A DNA stretch of 64,000 nucleotides. Source: Alphaproteobacteria bacterium. Lineage in GTDB: Bacteria; Pseudomonadota; Alphaproteobacteria; JAVJVX01. The stretch spans positions 434,001 to 498,000 of the forward strand of contig JAVJVX010000009.1 in the NCBI GenBank assembly GCA_040220875.1, written 5' to 3'. Shown piece by piece: positions 11,042 through 19,638 of the stretch. The position numbers were made by a program, and so were the translations under genes. The notes beneath the pieces are model-generated. The model was not told the DNA's origin, did no database searches, and saw nothing but the letters and a program-made list of their open reading frames with translations. Every line of letters starts with the position of its first letter. Within the stretch, counting starts at the first letter, position 1.

Positions 11042-12073
11042 TCAGGAAAGACGGGGCCGGGCGCGCCGGCCGGCAAAGAGCCCGAGCAGGATCCCGTCCC
11101 GGACGCCGCGATCCGCCACCGTCAGCGAGCCCACCGGCACCCGGTCGCAGATGCCGGCCAGCACGGCGCATCCCGGCACGACGAGATCGGCGCGCGCCTC
11201 CCCGATACACGGGTGGGAGCCGCGATCGTCGTTCGACATGCGGCCAAGCATTTCCGCCACTTCATGCACGGTCTCGAAATCGATGGTGGCGCCGTCGACC
11301 CGCCGGCGATCATATCGGCCGAGGCAGAGGTGAACGCCGGCCACGGTCGTCACCGTGCCCGAGGTGCCGAGCAGGTCAACCTCGCGGTCGGCCACGCGCC
11401 GCCCGATCTGATGCCTTGCGTCGAAATCCGAGAGCGCGTCAAAAATTTCGCGGCGGATTTTCTGGTAGGTATCGGGGCATATCGCCGCCCCGCCGAACCG
11501 GTCGGACAAGGTCACCACGCCATGGGGCAGTGAGACGGAATCCCGCAGCCGGGGCGTACCGTCGCGGCCGGTTTCGATCCAGAGGATTTCCGTGCTGCCG
11601 CCGCCAATGTCAAATACCACGGCAGCGGGCTTTTCCGGCTTCAGCAGCGGCGCGCAGCCCGCCAGCGCCAGGCCTGCTTCCTCTTCCGGCGAGATGACCT
11701 CCAGCGCCAGCCCGGTCTCCGCCTCGACCCGGCTCAGGAATTCGGCCCCGTTCGTGGCCCGCCGGCAGGCCTCGGTCGCCACGGTGCGGGCGCGGGAGAT
11801 ATTGCGGCGCGCCATCCGGCCGGCACACTGGCGAAGCGCGTCGATGGTGCGCTCCATCGCATCGTCCGACAGCCGGCCGGTTGCCGCCAGCCCCTCGCCC
11901 AGCCGGACGATGCGGGAAAACGCGTCCACGACCTTGAAGCCACTCCCCGTGGCCCGGGCCATCATCAGCCGACAGTTATTGGTGCCGAGATCGAGTGCGG
12001 CACAGAGACGGTCCCTGCCGGCTCTGCCCCCGGCGGCCCTCGTCCCCTCCTCGTCCCGCGCCCTGTGCTCCAC
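11042..12073 (-). CDS. Exopolyphosphatase / pppGpp phosphohydrolase (Ppx/GppA family)
   Basis: A 343-residue member of the ASKHA phosphatase superfamily. The N-terminal phosphate-1 motif ALDLGTNNCRL and the phosphate-2 motif VVFDIGGGSTEILW are both intact, as is the SLPHGVV segment. The protein is short compared with E. coli Ppx and GppA (about 500 residues) because it lacks the C-terminal HD-like domains, as do many alphaproteobacterial members. Whether it acts on polyphosphate, pppGpp or both cannot be told. It is transcribed with rlmE. Confidence 0.9.
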   Translation of the reverse strand: MEHRARDEEGTRAAGGRAGRDRLCAALDLGTNNCRLMMARATGSGFKVVDAFSRIVRLGEGLAATGRLSDDAMERTIDALRQCAGRMARRNISRARTVATEACRRATNGAEFLSRVEAETGLALEVISPEEEAGLALAGCAPLLKPEKPAAVVFDIGGGSTEILWIETGRDGTPRLRDSVSLPHGVVTLSDRFGGAAICPDTYQKIRREIFDALSDFDARHQIGRRVADREVDLLGTSGTVTTVAGVHLCLGRYDRRRVDGATIDFETVHEVAEMLGRMSNDDRGSHPCIGEARADLVVPGCAVLAGICDRVPVGSLTVADRGVRDGILLGLFAGRRARPRLS

Positions 12074-12286
12074 GATGATCCTCGTCCGCCCGGTCCCCTG
12101 ATATCATGCGAGACAATCTGACTCGTGCCTTGATTTCAGCGGTTTATCCGATTCTCTATGCTGCCCGGCGGTTCCCGGCAGGTCAAGCGCGCATGCAACT
12201 CGCGGCCCCGCTCGAAGCCGTGCCGTGCAGGGCCAAAGCAGCTTTAAGTGCATGCGGCCCTGTGCTAGACGAGGCTGGCGCCCTGC

Positions 12287-12360
12287 TGGGGGATAGTTTA
12301 GCGGTAGAACTCTCGGCTCTGACCCGAGCAGCCCTGGTTCGAATCCAGGTCCCCCAGCCA
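12287..12360 (+). tRNA. tRNA-Gln (anticodon CUG)
   Basis: A complete 74-base cloverleaf with encoded CCA. The acceptor stem pairs TGGGGGA with TCCCCCA. The anticodon stem CTCGG/CCGAG closes the loop CTCTGAC, giving anticodon CTG. The T arm is CCTGG-TTCGAAT-CCAGG. The discriminator base is G. The T-G... start and G73 fit bacterial tRNA-Gln. An extended -10-like TGTGCTAGAC about 20 bases upstream may be its promoter (weak). The remaining 12074-12286 gap shows nothing else identifiable. Confidence 0.96.
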
Positions 12361-12531
12361 TCACCGATTTTCCGGAAAATACCTGGATCGCACCGCCCAC
12401 GACAGCCGTCGGCGGGGCCGGTCACCATGCCGTGAAGCGAACCCCGATCGGGGTCGACGGCACCGCGCGATAGTGGCATTAAGTTGGGCCCGCTGCCCCG
12501 CGCGGCGCCCCATCCCGAAAAGGAGAGACCC

Positions 12532-13380
12532 ATGAGCCAGAGCCCGGCCCCCCGCAAGGAACAGGTTCGCGAGGATTGGGCAAAACGGGGAAGCTATTGG
12601 GACGAATGGGCGGACCAGATGGGCGAGCAGTCCGATATCTTCAATCTGCCTTTCGTCGAGATTGCCGATATCCGCCCCGGTCAAAGAACCCTGGACCTCG
12701 CCTCGGGCGCGGGCGAGCCGGCCCTGACGATCGCCAAAAAGGTCGGCCCCTCGGGGCATGTGACGGCAACCGATCTGGTGGACGAGATGCTTGCCGGTAT
12801 TCGCCGCCGGGCGGCCGATCGCAAACTCACCAATCTCGATTTCCGTCTCGCGGACATGGAAAACCTGCCTTTCGAGGATGAAAGCTTCGATCGCGTCACA
12901 TGCCGTTTCGGCATCATGTTCAGCAGCGACATTTCCCGCACATTCGCCGAGGCCTTTCGCGTGCTCAAGCCGGGCGGACGGGCGGCCTATATGGTCTGGG
13001 GCCCGCTGACCGACAATACGGTGATCGCCGAGACCACGGCCGTCGCCGAAAAGGAACTCGGCTTCTGGCCCTGGAACGACGACATCAACCCCTTTCGTTT
13101 TCCCGAGGCCGGCATACTGGGCCCGGAAATGGCGAAGGCCGGTTTCACCGGGGTCCGCGAGGAGGATATCATCGTAAATCTTCGCCGGCCGCTGGATGGC
13201 AGGCCCTTCTGGCAGGCGCAGATCGATATGGGGGTGGGGCCCCATCTCGACACGCGGGATCCGGCCGTCCGCGAGCGGATCAATCAGGCGGTCGAGGCCG
13301 CCCTCGAAAAATATATCGAGGATGATTTCCACGTCTTCAAAAGCCATGTCCGCGTGGTGGTCGGCGATAAACCGGCCTGA
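12532..13380 (+). CDS. Class I SAM-dependent methyltransferase (UbiE/Methyltransf_11 type)
   Basis: A 282-residue cytosolic methyltransferase. The start at 12532 is set by a strong AGGAG 6 bases upstream. The SAM motif I TLDLASGAGEPALTIA, the acidic end of beta-2 (ATDLVDEM), and the post-motif segments LADMENLPFEDESFDRV and FRVLKPGGRAAYMVWGP are all present. The substrate is unknown. It precedes a PadR regulator and an RND efflux pair in the same orientation, so it could modify a compound handled by the pump. That is inference only, because an operator region separates them. Confidence 0.88.
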   Translation: MSQSPAPRKEQVREDWAKRGSYWDEWADQMGEQSDIFNLPFVEIADIRPGQRTLDLASGAGEPALTIAKKVGPSGHVTATDLVDEMLAGIRRRAADRKLTNLDFRLADMENLPFEDESFDRVTCRFGIMFSSDISRTFAEAFRVLKPGGRAAYMVWGPLTDNTVIAETTAVAEKELGFWPWNDDINPFRFPEAGILGPEMAKAGFTGVREEDIIVNLRRPLDGRPFWQAQIDMGVGPHLDTRDPAVRERINQAVEAALEKYIEDDFHVFKSHVRVVVGDKPA

Positions 13381-13417
13381 TCCGCCCGCCTGGTCCGCCC
13401 GCAAATGGCCGGAGTTG

Positions 13418-13454
13418 TATATCGGACCGATATAGTATATATATCGGTCCGATA
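13418..13454. promoter_or_regulatory. Twin-palindrome operator upstream of padR
   Basis: A perfect 17-base palindrome, TATATCGGACCGATATA (13418-13434), is followed by TATCGGTCCGATA (13442-13454). Each is symmetrical about its central base, and the cores are reverse complements of each other. Their centres are 22 bases apart, so they lie on the same face of the helix. The pair sits 30-66 bases before the padR ATG, in an otherwise unusually AT-rich patch that may also contain the promoter. It is probably the PadR binding site. Confidence 0.75.
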
Positions 13455-13483
13455 CACATAACTGGAATACGGACCCCCCGGCC

Positions 13484-14017
13484 ATGGATGTAAAAAGCGC
13501 CTGTCTCGGCGTGCTCGCCTGCGGCGACGCCACGGGCTACGAAATCCGCAAACAGTTCGAGGAAGGCCCGTTCGGCCATTTCTTCCATGCCGGATTCGGC
13601 TCGATCTACCCGGCTCTCAACCGGCTGCAGACCGAAGGGCTCGTTTCCTGCATGTCGCTTACCCAGGACCGGCGGCCGGACAAGAAGATTTATACGATCA
13701 CGGCCAAGGGCGAGCGCACGCTGCAGAACGTGCTGATGGAAGCGCCTGATATCGACAAGGTCCGCTCCGATTTCATGTTCATTGTCTTTTTCGGTGAAAG
13801 ACTGCCGGCCGACTGGCTGGAAAAGGTCATCGACCAGCGCATCGCCTGGTATCGCGGGGTTCTCGATACGATGTGCCAGGATACGGAGCACCATGCGACA
13901 CCGGGGCAGAAATTCGCCCATGGCTTTGGCGTCGAGATTTACCGCACCGCGGCCGATTACCTGGAAAATCACAAAGCAGAGCTGATCACCGCCGCGCGCA
14001 AGGATTCCGCCGCCTGA
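13484..14017 (+). CDS. PadR family transcriptional regulator
   Basis: A 177-residue regulator with an N-terminal winged helix (CLGVLACGDATGYEIRKQFEEGPFGHFF, then the recognition region GSIYPALNRLQTEGLV and wing DRRPDKKIYTITAKGE). The C-terminal helical domain is PadR_C/Vir-like (LPADWLEKVIDQRIAWYRGVLD). PadR proteins are ligand-responsive repressors, often of their own gene and an adjacent efflux pump. Here the twin palindrome lies upstream and an RND pump lies 51 bases downstream in the same direction, which fits that arrangement. Confidence 0.9.
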   Translation: MDVKSACLGVLACGDATGYEIRKQFEEGPFGHFFHAGFGSIYPALNRLQTEGLVSCMSLTQDRRPDKKIYTITAKGERTLQNVLMEAPDIDKVRSDFMFIVFFGERLPADWLEKVIDQRIAWYRGVLDTMCQDTEHHATPGQKFAHGFGVEIYRTAADYLENHKAELITAARKDSAA

Positions 14018-14068
14018 ATTCCTTTGCCTGTGGTCTTTTGTACTACGGTCCATCAAGTCTGGAATGTC

Positions 14069-15208
14069 ATGACATCCTCCTCTCCCCTTAAGCGACTGTC
14101 CGCACGTCTGAAAGGCAAAAGCTCCTTCATCATCTCGCTGAGCTTCGCTGCCCTGGTCGGGCTGTGGCTGCTGTCCGGTCAGATCGGTGGCGGGCCGGAT
14201 CACGGCGGCAGCGGCGGGGCGGCGCCAGCCGAGGATGCCCCGGCCGAGACAGCCGCCCTCCCCACAGTGCGCGTCAAGATGCTGACGGCAGAGCCGCGCG
14301 CGACGGCGCTGACTGTCACGGGACGGACCAACGCGTCACGCCGCGTGCGCATCCGGGCCGAAACGCCGGGCCGGGTGGACGAAATCGGCGCAACCGAGGG
14401 CACTCGTCTGTCCGAAGGCGATCTTATCGTTCAACTCGCGCCCGACGACCGCCTCGCCCAACTCGCAGAGGCCAGGGCGCTCCTGCAACAACGCCAACTC
14501 GAATACAATGCTGCCGTCGAGCTTGAGAAAAAGGGTTTCAGGTCATCGACCAAGCTGGCAGAGAACCGGGCGGCCCTGGATTCAGCGCGGGCGTATCTCG
14601 AGAGAATCGAGATCGACATCGACAAGACCGAGGTGACGGCGCCATTTGCCGGCATCCTCAACGAACGCTTTGTCGAGCGCGGTGATTACCTCAAGGTCGG
14701 CGACAATATTGCCGAACTCGTGGACCTTGATCCGTTGAAAGTCGTGGGCGCCGTCTCTGAACGCCATATCCAGGACCTCGAGCCGGGCGATCCGGCAAGT
14801 GCGCGCCTGGTCGACGGACGGATTGTGAGGGGGCAGATCAGCTTCGTCTCCGCCGTCGCCGATCCGGCTACGCGCACCTTCCGGATCGAACTGGAAGTAC
14901 CGAACCCCGAGGGCGACATTCGCGACGGTGTCACAGCCGAACTCAATCTTCCCGTCGCTCGCTCGCTGGCGCATTTCGTGAGCCCCGCCGCCCTGACCCT
15001 TTCGAACGAGGGCGAAGTCGGGATCAAGACCGTGCGCGACGATAATACCGTTGAATTTTATCCGGTCACGATCATCGCCGACGAGCGCGACGGCGCCTGG
15101 GTGACCGGCCTGCCCGACAAGGCGCGTGTCATCGTGGTCGGACAGGAGTTCGTGCGTGAAGGCAGCCGGGTGGACCCCGTCAGTGTGGACAAGGACGACG
15201 TCTCGTGA
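14069..15208 (+). CDS. RND efflux periplasmic adaptor (membrane fusion protein)
   Basis: A 379-residue adaptor linking the inner-membrane RND pump to an outer-membrane channel. It has an N-terminal membrane anchor (FIISLSFAALVGLWLLSG). The lipoyl half-motifs flank a short coiled-coil hairpin (RLAQLAEARALLQQRQLEYNAA and onwards), then IDKTEVTAPFAGILNERFVERGDYLKVGD. Beta-barrel and membrane-proximal domains follow. The ATG at 14069 is preferred over one at 14024 because the anchor then lies about 20 residues in. The stop overlaps the GTG start of the pump gene by 4 bases. No outer-membrane channel is encoded nearby. Confidence 0.92.
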   Translation: MTSSSPLKRLSARLKGKSSFIISLSFAALVGLWLLSGQIGGGPDHGGSGGAAPAEDAPAETAALPTVRVKMLTAEPRATALTVTGRTNASRRVRIRAETPGRVDEIGATEGTRLSEGDLIVQLAPDDRLAQLAEARALLQQRQLEYNAAVELEKKGFRSSTKLAENRAALDSARAYLERIEIDIDKTEVTAPFAGILNERFVERGDYLKVGDNIAELVDLDPLKVVGAVSERHIQDLEPGDPASARLVDGRIVRGQISFVSAVADPATRTFRIELEVPNPEGDIRDGVTAELNLPVARSLAHFVSPAALTLSNEGEVGIKTVRDDNTVEFYPVTIIADERDGAWVTGLPDKARVIVVGQEFVREGSRVDPVSVDKDDVS

Positions 15209-18200
15209 ATGCCATCATAGACGCCGCCCTCAGTCATTCGCGGACGGTTCTCGCCAGTCTGGTCGCGATTCTCGTTACAGGGCTCTATACCTACATCACT
15301 ATTCCCAAGGAATCGGCGCCCGATATTCCGATTCCGGTCATGTATGTCTCCGCAACGCTCGAGGGAATTTCTCCGGACGATGCCGAGCGTCTCCTCATCC
15401 GCCCGCTGGAGGAGGAGATGCAAAGCATCGAGGGCGTCAAGGAGATGCGCAGCACCGGCTATGAAGGGGGCGCCTATGTGGTGCTCGAGTTCGAGGCCGG
15501 CTTCAACGCCGACACGGCGCTCACGGATGTCCGCGAAGCGGTCGACGACGCGAAACCCGATCTGCCCGAGGACGCGGACGAGCCAACGGTTCACGAAATC
15601 AATTTCAGCCTGTTCCCCGTTATCGTCATAACCCTCGCCGGCGAGGTGCCGGAACGAACGCTTGTACGTATCGCCCGCAGCCTGCGCGATGACCTCAAGG
15701 CCCTGCCGCCGGTTCTGGAGGCCAAGATCCAGGGACAGCGCGAGGAACAGGCTGAGATCATCATCGATCCGCTGACGGTTGAGAGTTACGGGCTTTCGGC
15801 CGACGAGGTTGCGAGCAGTATCTCCCGCTCGAACCGGCTGGTGGCGGCCGGCGCGCTCGACACCGGCCACGGGCGCTTCTCCATCAAGGTCCCGGGACTG
15901 TTCGAATCGGTCGAGGACATCGTCGATCTGCCGGTCAAGGTCAACGACGATACGGTGATCACGCTGGAAGAAATCGCAACCGGCCGGCGCGGCTACAAGG
16001 ACCGTATCAGTTATGCACGCCTGAACGGCGAGCCGGCGGTCGCACTGGAAGTCTCCAAGCGGGCGGGCGAGAATGTCATCGAAACGATCCGGCAGGTGCG
16101 CGACGTGGTGGACTCTCGCCGGCAGTTCTGGCCGGAGGGGCTGACCGTCACCTTCACGCAGGACAGGTCCGAAGACATCTACCAGATGCTTTCCGACCTC
16201 CAGAACAACGTTATCGCGGCCGTCGTCCTGGTGATGATCGTGGTCGTGGCCGCCCTCGGCCTGCGCGCCGGCGCGCTGGTCGGCGTCGCCATTCCGGGCT
16301 CCTTCCTCACCGGACTCCTTGTTCTCAGCATGCTGGGTCTTACCCTCAACATGGTCGTGCTGTTCAGCCTGATTCTGGCGGTCGGCATGTTGGTCGACGG
16401 GGCGATCATCGTCACCGAATTCGCCGACCGGCGCATGACGGAAGGAGTCGGGCGCCGGGAGGCCTACCGGGAAGCGGCCAAGCGGATGGCCTGGCCGGTC
16501 CTGACGTCCACGGCGACGACGCTCTGCGCCTTCCTGCCACTGCTGTTCTGGCCCGGTGTCGTGGGTGAGTTCATGAAATTCCTCCCGATCACGCTCGTCG
16601 CCACGCTTGCCGCCTCGTTGCTCATGGCGTTGATCTTCGTGCCGACACTCGGCGCTTACATTGACCGGCCGAGCGGCACCGCTGACCCCGCCACCGTCGC
16701 CGTCCTCGAACCCGGATCAACGGAGAAGCTCTATACCCTCCCCGGCTTCACCGGCAGGTATATCCGCCTCCTGCGCCGCGCGCTCCTCCATCCGGGCAAG
16801 GTCCTGGCCGGCACGCTTGCCCTCCTCTTCCTGGTGCAAGCCGCCTATGCGGTTTCCGGTGCGGGCATAGAATTTTTTCCCGATGTCGAGCCTGAGCGCG
16901 CGACGGTGGAAATACACGCTCGCGGCAACCTGTCTGTGGCCGAGAAGGATGCCCTGGTGCGACAGGTGGAAGCCCGTGTGCTGCGGTTGGATGCCCGGTA
17001 TGGCGAGATGGACTCGGTCTATGCCCGCTCGGGCGAGCAGCAATCCGTCGAGGACCGCGCGGAGGATGTGATCGGCTCCATCCAGATCGAGTTCGGCGAC
17101 TGGAGTGACCGTCGCCCGGCCAGGCAGATCATGGACGACATTGTTGCTTCAACGGCCGATCTTGCGGGGATCAGGGTCGAAGTCCGCGAGGAGGAACAGG
17201 GCCCTCCGGTCGGCAAGCCGGTCCAGATCGAGCTCTCCTCGATCGACCCTGCCCTTCTGCCTGATGCGGTCGAGCGGGTCCGCTCCGCACTTCTTCAACT
17301 AGGAGGTTTTCGCGACATCGAGGATAACCGGCCCATTCCCGGGATCGAATGGAAGCTTGAAGTGGACCGGCCGCAGGCCGCGAAATTCGGCGCCGACGTC
17401 TCGGCCGTGGGAAGCGCCATCAAGCTCGTGACCAAGGGCCTCAAGGTGGGCGAATACCGCCCGGACGACACCGATGACGAAATCGACATCGTCGTGCGCT
17501 ACCCCGAGGACTACCGCAATCTGGACAAGATCGACGATGTGCGGGTCCAGACCGACTCGGGGCTGATCCCCATCAGCAATTTCGTTCAGCGCGTGCCCGA
17601 TGCGAAGACCGGCACAATCCGGCGCGTGGACGGCGACCGGGTCATGACGGTGAAGGCCGAACTGGCGGAGGGTGTCCTTGCCGATACCAAGGTGCGGGAG
17701 CTTCAGAACTGGTTCTCGAGCGCCGACTGGGACCCGCGGGTCAAGGTCGCGTTCAAGGGCGAGGACGAGGAGCAGCGCGCCGCGACCGAGTTTCTCTCGC
17801 GCGCCTTTCTGGTTACCCTGGGTCTGATGGCGATCATTCTCGTCACTCAGTTCAACAGCTTCTACAGCGCGTTCCTGATCCTCTCGGCCATCATTATGTC
17901 CACGCTTGGGGTTATGGTCGGCCTGCTCATTATTCATCAGCCCTTCGGTATCGTCATGTCGGGCATCGGTGTCATCGCGCTGGCCGGCATCGTCGTCAAC
18001 AACAACATCGTCCTGATCGATACCTATGACCGTCTGGTCGTGGAAGAAAAAAACCCGCTCGATGCCATTGTGCGAACGGGGGCGCAGCGCCTTCGTCCGG
18101 TACTGCTGACATCTGTCACCACGGCGCTTGGCCTGCTGCCGATGGTGCTGAGCACCAATATCAACCTGATCACGCGCGAAATTGAAGTAGGCGGCCCATC

Positions 18201-18366
18201 GACGCAATGGTGGGTGCAACTCTCCACCGCCATCGTCTCAGGGCTGCTTTTCGCCACGGTGCTGACCTTGTTCGTCACACCATGCGCGCTGATGGTGCGT
18301 CACAATTTCCGCAACTGGCTGACCAGGCGGCGGCGAAGATCCGAGGCGGCCCGGGCGGCAGTCTAG
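15205..18366 (+). CDS. RND multidrug efflux permease (AcrB/HAE1-like)
   Basis: A 1053-residue, 12-TM proton-driven transporter of the inner membrane. The N-terminal TM1 region is followed by a large periplasmic loop, a TM2-6 cluster around residues 340-485, a second periplasmic loop and TM8-12. TM4 carries GMLVDGAIIVTEFADRR, keeping the first Asp of the AcrB DD pair while the second is Gly, as in several RND subgroups. The TM10 Lys position was not verified. The start is GTG, overlapping the adaptor stop. Its substrate is unknown; the PadR gene and operator upstream suggest induction by a small molecule. Confidence 0.94.
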   Translation: MNAIIDAALSHSRTVLASLVAILVTGLYTYITIPKESAPDIPIPVMYVSATLEGISPDDAERLLIRPLEEEMQSIEGVKEMRSTGYEGGAYVVLEFEAGFNADTALTDVREAVDDAKPDLPEDADEPTVHEINFSLFPVIVITLAGEVPERTLVRIARSLRDDLKALPPVLEAKIQGQREEQAEIIIDPLTVESYGLSADEVASSISRSNRLVAAGALDTGHGRFSIKVPGLFESVEDIVDLPVKVNDDTVITLEEIATGRRGYKDRISYARLNGEPAVALEVSKRAGENVIETIRQVRDVVDSRRQFWPEGLTVTFTQDRSEDIYQMLSDLQNNVIAAVVLVMIVVVAALGLRAGALVGVAIPGSFLTGLLVLSMLGLTLNMVVLFSLILAVGMLVDGAIIVTEFADRRMTEGVGRREAYREAAKRMAWPVLTSTATTLCAFLPLLFWPGVVGEFMKFLPITLVATLAASLLMALIFVPTLGAYIDRPSGTADPATVAVLEPGSTEKLYTLPGFTGRYIRLLRRALLHPGKVLAGTLALLFLVQAAYAVSGAGIEFFPDVEPERATVEIHARGNLSVAEKDALVRQVEARVLRLDARYGEMDSVYARSGEQQSVEDRAEDVIGSIQIEFGDWSDRRPARQIMDDIVASTADLAGIRVEVREEEQGPPVGKPVQIELSSIDPALLPDAVERVRSALLQLGGFRDIEDNRPIPGIEWKLEVDRPQAAKFGADVSAVGSAIKLVTKGLKVGEYRPDDTDDEIDIVVRYPEDYRNLDKIDDVRVQTDSGLIPISNFVQRVPDAKTGTIRRVDGDRVMTVKAELAEGVLADTKVRELQNWFSSADWDPRVKVAFKGEDEEQRAATEFLSRAFLVTLGLMAIILVTQFNSFYSAFLILSAIIMSTLGVMVGLLIIHQPFGIVMSGIGVIALAGIVVNNNIVLIDTYDRLVVEEKNPLDAIVRTGAQRLRPVLLTSVTTALGLLPMVLSTNINLITREIEVGGPSTQWWVQLSTAIVSGLLFATVLTLFVTPCALMVRHNFRNWLTRRRRRSEAARAAV

Positions 18367-18367
18367 A

Positions 18368-18403
18368 CAGGTGACGGTCTGGGCAGGTGACGGTCTGGGC
18401 AGG
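18368..18403. repeat. 16-bp tandem repeat after the RND gene
   Basis: Two exact copies of CAGGTGACGGTCTGGG (18368-18383 and 18384-18399) followed by a partial third copy, beginning one base after the pump's stop codon. No hairpin with a T-run is visible, so it is not an obvious terminator. Confidence 0.85.
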
Positions 18404-18513
18404 CGGGGCCGCGAGGGCCGGCCGCCGGTGCCGCGCCGCCTTTACAGTTCCTTAAGCCCTGGATGGGATATTCCGCCCCGGAGACCCTCATTCGATGATG
18501 GCCGAGTTTCTGC

Positions 18514-18891
18514 ATGACCGCGCGCAGCTTTCGCTTTCGTCTCGACGACCTGATCTTTCATGCGTCCAGACCCGCCGATATACCGAATTTATGCGTGAAT
18601 GTCTGCGCCGGCTACATTCCCTTCACCGCTGAATCCCGCGAGGCGCGCCGTGAGATCCATAAATTTCTGTCGGCCACCGACGGCACCCGTCCGGGCACGC
18701 TGACCCTCGGGCGCAACAATCACGAACTCGTCCTTTCAGGGAGCGCGCCGGTCGAACGCGACGCGGCGGAGATCCGGGTCGTTACCCTGGCTCTTGAGGT
18801 CGCGTTCCGCCAATTGGCGTATTTGTCGCGACTTCGGCCGTTTTTGGCAAAATCTCCCCACCCCTCAAGCTTCCTCTCGAACTCCGCCTAG
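18514..18891 (+). CDS. Hypothetical protein, unrecognised family
   Basis: A 125-residue protein I do not recognise. It begins MTARSFRFRLDDLIFHASRP and contains a basic/acidic segment (AESREARREIHKFL), a short Ser/Gly stretch and a C-terminal hydrophobic helix-like region (VVTLALEVAFRQLAYLSRL). No signal peptide or known motif was found. Codon use looks similar to its neighbours, which supports it being coding, but no clear Shine-Dalgarno precedes the ATG. It lies between the RND pump and the LOG-family gene on the same strand, 23 bases before the latter. Confidence 0.45.
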   Translation: MTARSFRFRLDDLIFHASRPADIPNLCVNVCAGYIPFTAESREARREIHKFLSATDGTRPGTLTLGRNNHELVLSGSAPVERDAAEIRVVTLALEVAFRQLAYLSRLRPFLAKSPHPSSFLSNSA

Positions 18892-18914
18892 CGCTCCGGT
18901 ACGCTACCGGCGCC

Positions 18915-19502
18915 ATGGCCCGAATTTCTTCTCTGTGCGTGTATTGCGGATCCGCCGGCGAGTCCGCGCCCCTCTATCGCGCCATGGCCGAAACTCTCGG
19001 CCGCATACTGGCCGCACACAAGGTCCGTCTGGTTTATGGCGGCGGCGGCATCGGCCTGATGGGCGCGCTGGCACGGAGCGCTCGGGCCCACGGCGGTGAG
19101 GTCACCGGGATCATTCCGGGATTTCTGGTCGTCCCCGAGGTGGGCGGCACACCCGGCGGCGACATGATCGTCGTCGCGACCATGCATGAACGCAAACAGA
19201 AAATGGCGGAACTCGCCGATGCCTTCGCCATCCTGCCCGGATCGATCGGGACTCTTGACGAAGCCATCGAAATCATCACCTGGCGCCAGTTGGGGCTGCA
19301 CGACAAGCCGATCCTCCTGGTCGATCAGGACGGCTACTGGCAACCGCTTCTTGCACAGATGCGGGTCTTTATCGAAAAAGGTTTTGCCAAGCCCTGGCTG
19401 TGGGAGCTGTTTCATGTCGTCCCCGGGGTCGAGGACGTGCTGCCCACCTTGGAAGCCCTGCCCCCACCGGTGCCGGGGCGGCGGGCGCTTGACCGGGGCT
19501 GA
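18915..19502 (+). CDS. LOG family protein (TIGR00730; cytokinin-activating phosphoribohydrolase type)
   Basis: A 195-residue Rossmann-fold enzyme. The family signature is clear: VYCGSAGE at the N-terminus, VYGGGGIGLMGALARSA, the Arg-Lys motif MHERKQKMAELADAFAILPGSIGTLDEAIEI (the PGGxGTxxE box reads PGSIGTLDE) and WRQLGLHDKPI. LOG proteins hydrolyse nucleoside 5'-monophosphates to base and ribose 5-phosphate. In bacteria the physiological role is usually unclear. It stands alone upstream of icd, 136 bases away. Confidence 0.92.
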   Translation: MARISSLCVYCGSAGESAPLYRAMAETLGRILAAHKVRLVYGGGGIGLMGALARSARAHGGEVTGIIPGFLVVPEVGGTPGGDMIVVATMHERKQKMAELADAFAILPGSIGTLDEAIEIITWRQLGLHDKPILLVDQDGYWQPLLAQMRVFIEKGFAKPWLWELFHVVPGVEDVLPTLEALPPPVPGRRALDRG

Positions 19503-19526
19503 GGCGCTCGCCGCGGGCAGGCAGGC

Positions 19527-19554
19527 TTGCACTCCGCTTCCCGGATGATATTGT
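19527..19554 (+). promoter_or_regulatory. Possible sigma-70 promoter of icd
   Basis: TTGCAC, a 16-base spacer and TATTGT, about 85 bases before the icd ATG. Each hexamer matches consensus at four of six positions. A small hairpin (GCCGGA/TCCGGC) lies in the predicted leader. Weak evidence. Confidence 0.35.
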
Positions 19555-19638
19555 GCCGCCGCCGGGGACCTGCCGGACCTTCGATCCGGCCGGGACAGTG
19601 TCGGCCCCCCGATATAAAACCAAAAAGAGGTAGGAAAA

